64,000 bases of DNA from Tepidisphaeraceae bacterium (GTDB lineage Bacteria; Planctomycetota; Phycisphaerae; Tepidisphaerales; Tepidisphaeraceae). Below the pieces are notes generated by a model. That model did no database searches and was not told the origin of the DNA. It saw nothing but the letters and a program-made list of their open reading frames with translations. The stretch is from NCBI GenBank assembly GCA_035998445.1, contig DASYHQ010000052.1, forward strand, positions 1 to 64,000. Direction: 5' to 3'. Position numbers and translations under genes: made by a program. The stretch's first letter is position 1; every line of letters starts with the position of its first letter. This document shows, piece by piece, positions 35,333 to 42,470 of the stretch.

Positions 35333-35704
35333 TCAGTCCTTCTTCTTCGTCGCCTTTTCCGCGACGTGCTCCATGTTCTCGTAAGCCCGCTCGACCTTGT
35401 CGGCGAGCTTGCGGATCAACTCGCAGGCCTGCGAGACGTTGGCAGGGATCTCGCTTCCGGCGATCCCGCCGGCGGCCGCCATCTCAGCCAGCTTGATCTT
35501 CGCCAACGCAGCTCCCGCGTCGCCGGTCTTGGAGAGAACGGCTAATCGCACCGACAAGTCCTGTGCGGCGAACCATTCCAGCAGCCGCGCGATAATTTGC
35601 ACATTCGGTACGCCGTGCTCTGTCTTCATCTGCGCAAGAAGATCACGCGCAGCGGCGCTCACTTCGACGGAAATCCGGACAGCGTCCTCGCTACTTGTCG
35701 CCAC
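35333..35704 (-). CDS. Small DNA-binding-like protein, divergent from the RHH gene
   Basis: A 123-residue protein from a GTG start. Residues 10-45 (RISVEVSAAARDLLAQMKTE, then NVQIIARLLEWFAAQD) have the strand-helix-helix pattern of a ribbon-helix-helix regulator. The C-terminal half is helical and Lys-rich. It is transcribed away from 35862, sharing the intergenic repeat region at 35781-35812. Confidence 0.55.
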   Translation of the reverse strand: MATSSEDAVRISVEVSAAARDLLAQMKTEHGVPNVQIIARLLEWFAAQDLSVRLAVLSKTGDAGAALAKIKLAEMAAAGGIAGSEIPANVSQACELIRKLADKVERAYENMEHVAEKATKKKD

Positions 35705-35780
35705 AACTCCCCACCGTAAGAAATTTCGTGATTGATCGCAACATTTGGTTTGGCCGAGGGTTATCGCGCAGGGGGCGATA

Positions 35781-35836
35781 GTTTGCTCTAGATTGTTCTA
35801 GTTTGTTCTTGACGATGGGCTAAGTGGTGGTATCTT
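35781..35836 (+). promoter_or_regulatory. Promoter with three 10-bp direct repeats (likely RHH operator)
   Basis: Three head-to-tail 10-mers (GTTTGCTCTA, GATTGTTCTA, GTTTGTTCTT) occupy 35781-35810 and run into a -35 box TTGACG (35809-35814). A 16-base spacer leads to a -10 box TATCTT (35831-35836), and the gene starts at 35862. Ribbon-helix-helix dimers commonly bind tandem sites at about one helical turn, and RHH-like proteins are encoded on both sides, so autoregulation is likely. Confidence 0.6.
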
Positions 35837-35861
35837 CCCCACATCACTTGACGGGAGTTGT

Positions 35862-36098
35862 ATGCCACTGGCCGAGGGAAAAACCGAGGAAAGCGTGAAA
35901 ATCAACGCGGCGGACTACGACCGCGCCGAGAACATCGCGCTCGACACCGGGCTGAGTCGGAAGGACTCGATCGGTGCCGCCCTGGAGGGCTGGGATTCGT
36001 TGCCCCGCACCGTGCGGGAACGCATCCGCCGCGATCGGCTGGCCCGTGCTGCTGCTCGTGATGGCCGCCAAGGCCGTACTGAACGCGTCTCCGCTTAA
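35862..36098 (+). CDS. Ribbon-helix-helix-like small regulator
   Basis: A 78-residue protein whose N-terminus fits a ribbon-helix-helix fold: a strand (TEESVKINAAD), helix A (YDRAENIALDTGLSRKDS) and helix B (IGAALEGWDSLPRTVRERI). A GGGAG ribosome-binding site precedes ATG 35862. It sits next to the three tandem repeats that overlap its own promoter. The basic C-terminus (RRDRLARAAARDGRQGR) could add DNA contacts. Confidence 0.6.
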   Translation: MPLAEGKTEESVKINAADYDRAENIALDTGLSRKDSIGAALEGWDSLPRTVRERIRRDRLARAAARDGRQGRTERVSA

Positions 36099-36165
36099 TC
36101 GTCCGATCGTTCAATGTTTCGCTCGGGGGCCGCGGAGATTCCGCGCTTACAGGAAAGGGAATTCC

Positions 36166-37275
36166 ATGAAAGCCTTGTCCGTCCGTCAACCGTGGGCCTC
36201 GCTGATCGCCAGCGGCGCCAAGACCTTGGAGGTCCGGAGCCGTCCCTCGCATTACCGCGGCCCGCTGCTGATCTGCTCCAGCAAGCGACAAGACGAAAGT
36301 TGGGATGCGGCTGTCTACACCGGCTGGCACCCGTATGGTCCTCGCGGCGTCATGCTCTGCGTCGTCGACCAGGTCGACTGCCGCCCGATGACCGAGACCG
36401 ATGCCGACGAGGCCTGCTGCGACTTCGCGCCCGGCTACTTCGTCCGCGTGTTTGCCAACGTGCGTCCGGTCGAGGAACGCGCTGTATCCGGTTCGCTGGG
36501 CCACTTCGACGTTGCTGATGATCTGATTCGCTTCGTTGTTCATCACGATCAAGAGACTAAACCCGCGACTCCGCCGATGACGGCGGGAACGCTAACGAAA
36601 ACCGCCGTTTCACGGCAGGGGCCCTCCGATGTCGACGCCGTTCGCGGAGTTAATTCAGCGGTGCATCGCACGCTCGGACACGAATCAATCGGGCCTAGCG
36701 GCGCGATGGGGCAAGAACGAATCGACCATGCGCAACTGGCTGCCCGGCAAGCACGGCGAGCCCCCGAAGAACGACCCGTCGGAGGATCTGCGGCAGTTGT
36801 GCCGGCGGATGAGCGACGCGGACCTGGTCGACTTCCTGCAGCTGCTGTCGGCGGGGCGGGTGTCAATTGCGCCGGTCGACCACAGCGAGCTCCCGTCCGT
36901 TGTGCGGCCGGAGCATCTACGGGATGCGTCGATGGCAGTGACCGAACGGGCCGTGGCTTACCAGGCAGAGATCAACAAGGCCTTGGGCGACAACCTGATC
37001 GACGTCGACGAGAGCCATCGGATCTTCGCGTCGGGCCTCTCGCTGTCCAAAGCCAAGCTCTGGCTTTCGCGTCTCACGGAACGCTGCTCGGTAGCGCGCA
37101 GGGTGGGCTGATCGCCGATGGTGCCGATCGCCCATTCCTGCCGCTCGCGCAGCAGTATGCCTTGGCAGTAGCTACCCGCACCGGCATCGAGGACGTGGCG
37201 GTGAGGCGGTTGTTCGACGCGGTTCTTATGGACATCGCGATGGACGACATCAACTCGACCTGCATCGAGTGCTGA
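36166..37275 (+). CDS. ASCH-domain protein (frame runs on past the domain)
   Basis: Residues 1 to about 125 are an ASCH/PUA-like RNA-binding domain: MKALSVRQPWASLIASGAKT, LEVRSRPSHYRGPLLICSS and a GVMLCVVDQVDCRP strand. A strong AGGAAAGG ribosome-binding site fixes the start. The frame has no stop where the domain ends (near 36560). It continues to 37275 underneath the HTH gene, where the encoded residues look random (Arg/Gly/Ala-rich), and then gives a compact end (YALAVATRTGIEDVAVRRLF). Stop loss or an indel is likely. Confidence 0.65.
   Translation: MKALSVRQPWASLIASGAKTLEVRSRPSHYRGPLLICSSKRQDESWDAAVYTGWHPYGPRGVMLCVVDQVDCRPMTETDADEACCDFAPGYFVRVFANVRPVEERAVSGSLGHFDVADDLIRFVVHHDQETKPATPPMTAGTLTKTAVSRQGPSDVDAVRGVNSAVHRTLGHESIGPSGAMGQERIDHAQLAARQARRAPEERPVGGSAAVVPADERRGPGRLPAAAVGGAGVNCAGRPQRAPVRCAAGASTGCVDGSDRTGRGLPGRDQQGLGRQPDRRRREPSDLRVGPLAVQSQALAFASHGTLLGSAQGGLIADGADRPFLPLAQQYALAVATRTGIEDVAVRRLFDAVLMDIAMDDINSTCIEC
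36629..37111 (+). CDS. Helix-turn-helix regulator-like protein
   Basis: A 160-residue protein in the +1 frame relative to the ASCH frame. It starts MSTPFAELIQRCIARSDTNQ and contains SGLAARWGKNESTMRNWLPG, an HTH with a recognition helix resembling phage CII/XRE proteins. The rest is helical (EDLRQLCRRMSDADLVDFLQ) and may form an oligomerisation domain. It lies wholly within the extended ASCH frame; the better protein-like composition favours this frame here. Confidence 0.62.
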   Translation: MSTPFAELIQRCIARSDTNQSGLAARWGKNESTMRNWLPGKHGEPPKNDPSEDLRQLCRRMSDADLVDFLQLLSAGRVSIAPVDHSELPSVVRPEHLRDASMAVTERAVAYQAEINKALGDNLIDVDESHRIFASGLSLSKAKLWLSRLTERCSVARRVG

Positions 37276-37394
37276 GCTTTGCCGGCGGCGATCCCCGCTT
37301 GAGGTTCCCCCCCTCCTCTTGCACCCGCCGGCATTTGTACACGGCCCCGCGATCGCGAACAGCGGTCGCAGGGTGATCGGAAGGGAGTCGAGAC

Positions 37395-37610
37395 GTGTTG
37401 GCGCGAAAGGATTACCCGGTTTGGTGCGAGTGCGGCTGGCCGATCCTCATCACCTCCGTGGTGCGCGACCTGACGCTCGACTTCGAGTATCGATCCGGTG
37501 GCGTCAACGGCGCCGAGGTCGAGCGCTGCCCAAAGTGCGACGAACGGCTGCCGCTCGCCCTCGTGCTCGATATGGCGGCGGGCGACCGTCCCGGTGGGGC
37601 GGTGGCATGA
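37395..37610 (+). CDS. Small zinc-ribbon-like protein
   Basis: A 71-residue protein from GTG 37395 (GGGAG upstream). CEC near residue 11 and CPKC near residue 46 (VERCPKCDERLPLAL) provide four possible metal ligands around a short beta region. The next gene starts at the overlapping ATGA. It belongs to a string of small early phage genes. Confidence 0.55.
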   Translation: MLARKDYPVWCECGWPILITSVVRDLTLDFEYRSGGVNGAEVERCPKCDERLPLALVLDMAAGDRPGGAVA

Positions 37611-37858
37611 GCGACGCGACGACGCAGCTGCTGGTCGGTGACGAGGTGACCGTCGTTGTGGACCGGCTGACGGCGGCCGATCGGAAGCGGCTGGGCACGT
37701 GGGCCCAGCAGGTCGGCGAGATCATCGGCGGCAACGTGCCGGGCTCCATGGCCCTGGTCCGGTTCAGGAAAGTGATCGGCCGCGAGCGCCGCAAGACGGC
37801 GTTTCTGTTGCCGGTGAACGCACTACAGAAGGCCTGCTCAGCAGGCAGGGAAGGATAG
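37607..37858 (+). CDS. Hypothetical small phage protein
   Basis: An 83-residue protein coupled to the zinc-ribbon gene by an ATGA overlap. Pattern: LLVGDEVTVVVDRLTAADRK, then GEIIGGNVPGSMALVRFRKV, a beta-alpha-beta arrangement. The spacing to the following gene is four bases. No family is recognised. Confidence 0.52.
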   Translation: MSDATTQLLVGDEVTVVVDRLTAADRKRLGTWAQQVGEIIGGNVPGSMALVRFRKVIGRERRKTAFLLPVNALQKACSAGREG

Positions 37859-37862
37859 GCAG

Positions 37863-38255
37863 ATGCCAAAGGAAACGCTGACGATCGACACGATGGGCAA
37901 CATCGACGAGGGCTCGCTGCGGATCGCGGCGAACAACGCGTTCAAGCTCCTCGCGCAGGACCTCGCCGATCGGCCGGTCCTGAACAAGGCGAGAAAGATC
38001 GTGATTACGCTGGAGATGAAGCCGGTCGTCAACACGAATAGCCATTCCCCGCAGCTCGACTCGGTCGAGTACGCCTGGCACATCGCCCAGAAGGTGCCGG
38101 CGATCGGCAGCAGCGGGGGAGTCATGCAGCCCCAGCAAGACGGCACGCTCGCGTTTCACAGCGACCTGCCCGACTCGCCGAACGATGAGACGATCATGGA
38201 TGAAGCGGAACGGCGTCGCGCCGAGTTGCGCGAACGCGACCGCAACCGCGGGTGA
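37863..38255 (+). CDS. Hypothetical conserved early phage protein
   Basis: A 130-residue protein with a GGAAGGA ribosome-binding site. The core is alpha/beta (SLRIAANNAFKLLAQDLADR, KARKIVITLEMKPVVN), followed by a charged tail (DEAERRRAELRERDRNRG). It sits directly before the DUF2303-like gene, a pairing seen in many phage early regions. Function unknown. Confidence 0.58.
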   Translation: MPKETLTIDTMGNIDEGSLRIAANNAFKLLAQDLADRPVLNKARKIVITLEMKPVVNTNSHSPQLDSVEYAWHIAQKVPAIGSSGGVMQPQQDGTLAFHSDLPDSPNDETIMDEAERRRAELRERDRNRG

Positions 38256-38311
38256 ATCCACCGCGTTGACGACTCACCTTATTAACACCCGCACACGGGA
38301 AGGATGCAGAA

Positions 38312-39121
38312 ATGGAAACCGGAGCAAGTTGGCTGGCCGACGGCGTGAAGGAGATCGAGCGGATCACGAGGTCCGCGATGATCGTCGAGCCCAAGATAAT
38401 GAACCTCCCGCTGGAGAAGCCGGGGACGTACGCAATCTTCACGCCGGGTCCGGCGGGGCAGCCGATCAATGTCGACGTGCGCACGGCCGGGCCGCTCTGG
38501 CACAACGAGCGGCTCGAGGATCCGAAGCAGTTGATCGCATTCATCACCTCGCTAGGCGAGCGGGGCGTCAAGCCCGAAGACGGCGCGGTGTACATCAGCC
38601 AGTCGGCCGTCACGTACGTCTACAACTTCGAGGACCGCCGGCACCGGGCCACCTGCCCGCTGATCATGAGCGTGCCGTGGAAGTGGCTGAGCGTCGACCA
38701 GAAGCCCCTTAGCCAGCGGGATCTGATCCGCCTGCTGCGCATCACGTTCGACGGCAGCCTGCCGACCGACTCCAACCTGATCTCGCTCATTCGCACCGTG
38801 AAGTGGAAGTCCGACGGCACCGTCGAGTCCGACGTGCAGCGCGGGCGCGAGGCGCTGGGGCGCCAGATCATCCGCGAAGTGTCGGGCATCGCGAACTTCC
38901 CGGAGGAGTTCACGCTGGACGTGCAGGTGTTCGAGAACGTGAAGCAGGACGTGCGGGTTCGGGTCGCACTCGAGCTGTTGCCCGACGTGGAGCGATTCGA
39001 GGTGACGCCGTTCCCGACGCAGATCCACAACGGTATGGCCGAGACGCTGACCTGGCTGCAGAGCGACATCGCGCAGACGAAGGTGCCGACGTTCATCGGG
39101 GCCGTGCGGGGTGGCGAATAG
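38312..39121 (+). CDS. DUF2303-like phage protein
   Basis: A 269-residue protein with the layout of the DUF2303/YfdQ group: an N-terminal helical part, a central beta region (VTYVYNFEDRRHRATCPLIM), then PLSQRDLIRLLRITFDG, and a C-terminal domain (EEFTLDVQVFENVKQDVRVR, WLQSDIAQTKVPTFIGAVRG). These proteins occur in phage early operons beside recombination genes and have no established activity. AAGGA precedes the ATG. Confidence 0.65.
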   Translation: METGASWLADGVKEIERITRSAMIVEPKIMNLPLEKPGTYAIFTPGPAGQPINVDVRTAGPLWHNERLEDPKQLIAFITSLGERGVKPEDGAVYISQSAVTYVYNFEDRRHRATCPLIMSVPWKWLSVDQKPLSQRDLIRLLRITFDGSLPTDSNLISLIRTVKWKSDGTVESDVQRGREALGRQIIREVSGIANFPEEFTLDVQVFENVKQDVRVRVALELLPDVERFEVTPFPTQIHNGMAETLTWLQSDIAQTKVPTFIGAVRGGE

Positions 39122-39387
39122 TGATCGTCCGACCGGCGGCTGGGCTCGGGTCCGCGCTGCTGGTCACTGACGCCCGGTCGAGAGCGTTATCTCGCCCTGA
39201 GCTGGCCGACCCAGCAGGTGTGCTGCTCTCGCTTCACGAGCGGCCGGGCCGACAGCCGTTACCTGTTGGACGCTCGCGAGTCGCGGTCACGCGGTTCGCA
39301 GCATTTGCGGCCGGGGTGTTCTCGGCCCACGGTGGATGTGCGACGCGGAGTTTTCTCTTTTCGCTGTGTCGAGACGTCCGCCGTTAC

Positions 39388-39474
39388 GCAGCGGTAGCTC
39401 AGATGGCAGAGCGTCAGCGACGTGTTCCCCCCTCGCGTCGCTGGAGGTCGCAGGTTCGAGTCCTGCACGCTGCT
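39388..39474 (+). tRNA. tRNA-like gene with an enlarged anticodon arm
   Basis: The acceptor stem (GCAGCGG with ACGCTGC, one terminal mismatch G7-A66), D arm (GCTC/GAGC with a GG in the loop), five-base variable loop AGGTC and T arm (GCAGG/CCTGC with TTCGAGT) are all canonical. The anticodon arm is not: it is a stem of eight perfect pairs plus a wobble with a 13-base loop (TGTTCCCCCCTCG) instead of 5 plus 7. No anticodon can be assigned. A broken tRNA, a tRNA mimic or an insertion in the anticodon loop are the options. Confidence 0.6.
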
Positions 39475-39599
39475 TTGGGCCTACGGGCTCATGGTGCATA
39501 GGTCGTGGCCGTTTCAGCGGCACCTGACACGCGACCGGGGCGACGGGCGCCCGACCGGCTGAATGTGAGCCGGTTCCCGTCGTCGACAAAGCAGGGCGT

Positions 39600-39686
39600 G
39601 CAGCGGTGTGCGGTTTCGGCCCCGGTTGGACACGACCGGATTGCCCGTCACCTGGCCACTCGCCGGTTCGAGCCCGGCCCGCTGTC
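39600..39686 (+). ncRNA. Degenerate tRNA-like element
   Basis: A seven-pair acceptor stem (GCAGCGG with CCGCTGT, one wobble) and a perfect T arm (GCCGG/CCGGC with TTCGAGC) frame 87 bases. A CCGGT/ACCGG stem with an eight-base loop takes the anticodon position and a class II-like long variable region follows, but no good D arm can be drawn. It lies four bases before the ribosome-binding site of a 36-codon ORF. Confidence 0.4.
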
Positions 39687-39699
39687 TTGAGGAGTCGTT

Positions 39700-39810
39700 A
39701 TGGCACGCTGGCAGTACTACCGAACGAAGTGGCGTCGCTGGTGCGACTGCTCGGCTTCCGACGCCGCGATCAACTCCGCGTTCGGCGTTCGGATCAGGCT
39801 TGTTGACTGA
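39700..39810 (+). CDS. 36-residue Trp/Arg-rich small protein
   Basis: ATG 39700 is preceded by GAGGAG at a spacing of five, one of the best ribosome-binding sites nearby. The product begins MARWQYYRTKWRRWCDCSAS and is very basic and aromatic. It follows a tRNA-like element and ends just before the ribosome-binding site of the next gene. Too short for family assignment, so the case rests on the initiation signal. Confidence 0.45.
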   Translation: MARWQYYRTKWRRWCDCSASDAAINSAFGVRIRLVD

Positions 39811-39822
39811 AAGGAAATGTTC

Positions 39823-40185
39823 ATGAGCGTCTACAGTAGCGACAAGCCCGATACCTGCCGCGTCCCGCCCCCTGGTTGGTCGTGCAGCCGGCCGGCCGGA
39901 CACGAGGGTCCGTGCGCTGCGTCGCCGATCAACTCGAAGGTGATCGATCGCAACGTCGTGATGTTCAAGCCCGACGGCGTGACGCCGCGGCACCCGTCGA
40001 CCTCGGGCGTGTTGAAGCATTTCCGGTGCGATCACTTACCGGTCCAGCTTCGCGAGGTGTCGCAGCCATTTGCCAACTTGGCGTTCAAGATGGCCGACGA
40101 GTTGCCGGAGGGCCCGGATCTGACGTGCGGGCTGCGCGACCTTCTGACGGCGAAGGACAACTGCGTCCGGGCGAAGCTCGGGTGA
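39823..40185 (+). CDS. Conserved phage protein with Cys/His-containing N-terminus
   Basis: A 120-residue protein. ATG 39823 was chosen because AAGGA is seven bases upstream; ATG 39817 lies too close to it. The N-terminal half contains PPGWSCSRPAGHEGPCAA, a compact Cys/His cluster. The C-terminal half (HFRCDHLPVQLREVSQPFAN, LAFKMADELPEGPDLTCGLR) recalls a widespread phage/actinophage motif with LPEGP then LRKLLEAKDA. Function unknown. Confidence 0.58.
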   Translation: MSVYSSDKPDTCRVPPPGWSCSRPAGHEGPCAASPINSKVIDRNVVMFKPDGVTPRHPSTSGVLKHFRCDHLPVQLREVSQPFANLAFKMADELPEGPDLTCGLRDLLTAKDNCVRAKLG

Positions 40186-40193
40186 CGGTAGCG

Positions 40194-40227
40194 GTCGTGC
40201 TGTAAGCCATCCCTGCGGAAGCACGAC
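40194..40227 (+). other. Perfect 8-bp hairpin in a gene-poor leader
   Basis: GTCGTGCT (40194-40201) pairs with AGCACGAC (40220-40227) across an 18-base loop. There is no T run. It is the first structure in a 140-base untranslated stretch that also contains the three-way-junction element at 40262. Confidence 0.4.
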
Positions 40228-40261
40228 GAGGAACGCCGCGACCTTAATGGCGAAAGCGGAC

Positions 40262-40314
40262 TGCAGCGGCGGCACGATGGATGTGCCGACGTCGGCGAAA
40301 GCCGGCCCGCTGCA
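40262..40314 (+). ncRNA. Compact three-way-junction RNA element upstream of a small membrane peptide
   Basis: An eight-pair closing stem (TGCAGCGG with CCGCTGCA) encloses a five-pair hairpin (GGCAC/GTGCC, loop GATGGAT) and a six-pair hairpin capped by a GAAA tetraloop. The ribosome-binding site GGAGG of the next ORF begins three bases later. All stems are visible in the sequence. A cis-acting leader (riboswitch-like or translation control) is inference, and it matches no riboswitch class I know. Confidence 0.45.
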
Positions 40315-40326
40315 TTGGAGGTCGCC

Positions 40327-40416
40327 ATGGTTTCAGAATCGTTCGGTGTGGCGGCGTTCGTGTTGTACTGCCTGGTCGTCGCCGCGGTGATCCTCGGCGG
40401 CGCCAAGCCGGGATGA
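40327..40416 (+). CDS. 29-residue membrane peptide
   Basis: ATG 40327 with GGAGG six bases upstream. The product starts MVSESFGVAAFVLYCLVVAA and ends with a short AKPG tail: a single hydrophobic helix with almost no soluble part. Such peptides act as phage lysis, immunity or membrane-complex modulators, but no function is claimed. Regulation by the junction element upstream is plausible. Confidence 0.45.
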   Translation: MVSESFGVAAFVLYCLVVAAVILGGAKPG

Positions 40417-40544
40417 CGGGATTCTAACGCGGTGGTCCGAGCAGCGAGAGGCCTGACGAGGCGGGTAGCTGCCACACATTAGGGTCGGAGCGGAATGTAC
40501 ATCTGCCCGACCGAAGCCCGACGGATCGGAGACGTCGGGGATAT

Positions 40545-40618
40545 CGCAGGGTAGAGCAGCATGGCAGCTCGCCGGGCTCATAATCCGGAGGTCGCGGGTT
40601 CGAATCCCGCCCCTGCTA
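40545..40618 (+). tRNA. tRNA-Met(CAT), initiator-like
   Basis: A 74-base cloverleaf with anticodon CAT (40579-40581). The D stem has A11-T24, the purine-pyrimidine pair typical of bacterial initiator tRNAs. The first acceptor position does not pair (C1 opposite T72), also initiator-like, and the anticodon stem has G29-C41 and G30-C40, with G31-T39 replacing the third G-C pair. The T arm is GCGGG-TTCGAAT-CCCGC. The 3' CCA is not encoded. It lies in the phage early region, 24 bases upstream of the excisionase-like gene. Confidence 0.88.
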
Positions 40619-40641
40619 CTGAATCAACGTGAGGTATGACG

Positions 40642-40986
40642 ATGGCCGACGCAAAAGACAGTGAAACGAAGCAGCCGAAGGCGACGCGCCGGCGCCAGCC
40701 ACGCCAGGGCGACTTGTGGACGTTGAGGGACGTCGGCCGACGCCTCACGTGCGCCGACGAGACGGCCGCCCGCTGGCTCGAAAAACACAACGTTGCGCGC
40801 TACGACATCGGCACCGGCAGCCGCGACGAGATCCGGGTGAAGCCGGCCGACGTCGAGGCCGCGCTCGAAGGTTGCCTCGTGTCCGGCACGCCCGCAGCGG
40901 CCACCCATGAACGGCACGAGCGCGGTTACACGCCGAAGTACAGGCCCAGCCGGAGCGACGGCGGCGCGGTCACGTCGTCTCGGTGA
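40642..40986 (+). CDS. Excisionase-like / helix-turn-helix protein
   Basis: A 114-residue basic protein. ATG 40642 has GAGGT six bases upstream. The core DLWTLRDVGRRLTCADETAA, RWLEKHNVARYDIGTGSRDE, IRVKPADVEAAL is a winged-helix of the MerR/excisionase type in which an N-terminal helix pair is followed by a hairpin. It is convergent with the integrase, overlapping its last 17 bases, the usual xis-int relation with opposite orientation. Confidence 0.62.
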   Translation: MADAKDSETKQPKATRRRQPRQGDLWTLRDVGRRLTCADETAARWLEKHNVARYDIGTGSRDEIRVKPADVEAALEGCLVSGTPAAATHERHERGYTPKYRPSRSDGGAVTSSR

Positions 40987-42346
40987 CGGGTTGCACGTCA
41001 GCAGTCGCCGCCGGTTGTTCCTCCGGCGGCTTCGGGTCGATCGCCCCCAGTTTCTCGACCAGGTTTTCCAGCGTCAGTTCGTTGGGATCACAAGCGAAGA
41101 GCGTCCGATGAACGTAGTCCGTCACAGCTCGCAGCCGCTCGATCGGGATCGCTCGCACGTAGTGCGGGTCCATCCCGGTCAGGTCCTGCCCCTGGATTCG
41201 GCGGACCGCATCCTTGTCCTTCGTGTCGTTGCCGATCGTCGCGAACGTCCGACGCAGCGCGTAGAAGGCGCGCTTCTTTCGCTTCATCGGCCGGGTCACA
41301 AGCCCGCCTCGGCTGTCCGGCTCAGTGACCGTCAGCTTCGCCTCGAACTTCCGGTGTGCCGTGCCGATCTCGTCGTTCGGCGCGACCTCGCCGATCGTCC
41401 CGTCCTTGTCCTCGAAGAACTCGCGCACCCAGGCGTGCCCGCACCGCGTGCGGAACAGCAGGCCCTTCGCGTCGTCACACACGGTGTCGGGGCGGATCGC
41501 CATCGCCTTGCGGATCGCCTCCGCGGTGACCGGCCAGACGGTCAGTTGGAAGAGCTCCTCGGTCTTCGTCCTAACCCAATCGACGTACAGCTTGGCGAAG
41601 TCGAGCTTCCGCTCGGGCAGGTCGCTGATGTGGCTCTGGCCCATGCCGCCGTTGAGCCCCAGCAGCACGAACGACAGGATGTTCCACTCCTCGGCCTCGC
41701 ACGCCGCGATCACCTGCAGCCGGCACTCCTGGGGCGAGTAGATGGGCATGCCGTGTTCGTCCTCCATCTCGCGCCGCTCGCGCTTCACGTGCTTCTGCTT
41801 GGCCTTGGCCAGCGCGTCGTCCTCGTGACGGGCGACGGTGAGCAGCGGGCGCGGCTTGAGCTTGTAGGCCCAGCGGAGCATCTTCTTGGTCTTCGTGACG
41901 TAGCGGTTGAAGCTCGTCAGCTGCATGCGCCGCTTCAGGTGCGTCCGGTACTCATCGAGCGGCGGGATGTCGGCCGCCAGCCGGTCCTCGCCGGCCCAGG
42001 TCCGGAACGCCAGGGCGGCGCGGCGCAGGTCGTCGAACTCGCGGATGCCGATGTCGCCGGCGCGGAATCGCTCCTCCTGGGCAATGATGAACCGGTCGGT
42101 CAGCTCGAGGACGGTCACGCGCGACGCGTCGGCCGTGACGGGCTGGCGGTCAGCGAGGATGTCGGGCAGCTCGCGGAGGAACCGCTCGCGTGCGGCCGTC
42201 TCGTCTTTGCCGAAGTAGAAGTTCCTTCGCCGGCCGTGGACGCGCTTCGGGATGTACCACTGACCGTTGGGGTGGAGGCGCAGTTGCGGGATCTTCTTGC
42301 CGCGCCCTCGCTTGACGGGACGTTGGGGGGCCGTACGATCAGTCAT
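40970..42346 (-). CDS. Tyrosine recombinase, divergent planctomycete type (prophage integrase)
   Basis: A 458-residue integrase. ATG 42346 has GGAGG nine bases upstream. An N-terminal basic region (GKKIPQLRLHPNGQWYIPKR) and SAM-like core-binding helices are followed by the catalytic domain: LLGLNGGMGQSHISDLPE in place of the usual TGLR-x-x-EL box I, YALRRTF in place of HxLRH, and DPHYVR with the nucleophilic Tyr. The box I Arg is missing and the box II His is Tyr, as I recall for many planctomycete integrases. It marks the right end of the phage genome. Confidence 0.82.
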   Translation of the reverse strand: MTDRTAPQRPVKRGRGKKIPQLRLHPNGQWYIPKRVHGRRRNFYFGKDETAARERFLRELPDILADRQPVTADASRVTVLELTDRFIIAQEERFRAGDIGIREFDDLRRAALAFRTWAGEDRLAADIPPLDEYRTHLKRRMQLTSFNRYVTKTKKMLRWAYKLKPRPLLTVARHEDDALAKAKQKHVKRERREMEDEHGMPIYSPQECRLQVIAACEAEEWNILSFVLLGLNGGMGQSHISDLPERKLDFAKLYVDWVRTKTEELFQLTVWPVTAEAIRKAMAIRPDTVCDDAKGLLFRTRCGHAWVREFFEDKDGTIGEVAPNDEIGTAHRKFEAKLTVTEPDSRGGLVTRPMKRKKRAFYALRRTFATIGNDTKDKDAVRRIQGQDLTGMDPHYVRAIPIERLRAVTDYVHRTLFACDPNELTLENLVEKLGAIDPKPPEEQPAATADVQPVTETT

Positions 42347-42470
42347 GGCGACAACCTCCGGCCGGATTATATCGGCCTGTTCGGTGGAAGTAAGGTTGTC
42401 GTTAAGGGTTGTCGAACGCATCAGGCAAAGCAGCCCGAAAACGTCGTAAGTCCGCTAACTACGGCGATTA

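Noticed and set aside
35781-35812. Tandem repeats as a possible CRISPR array
   Set aside because: There are only three 10-base units without spacers; they overlap a promoter. No CRISPR array or cas gene was seen in the window.
40262-40314. Hammerhead ribozyme or a known riboswitch (cyclic-di-GMP, fluoride)
   Set aside because: The conserved core bases of these classes are absent; GAAA here is a tetraloop.
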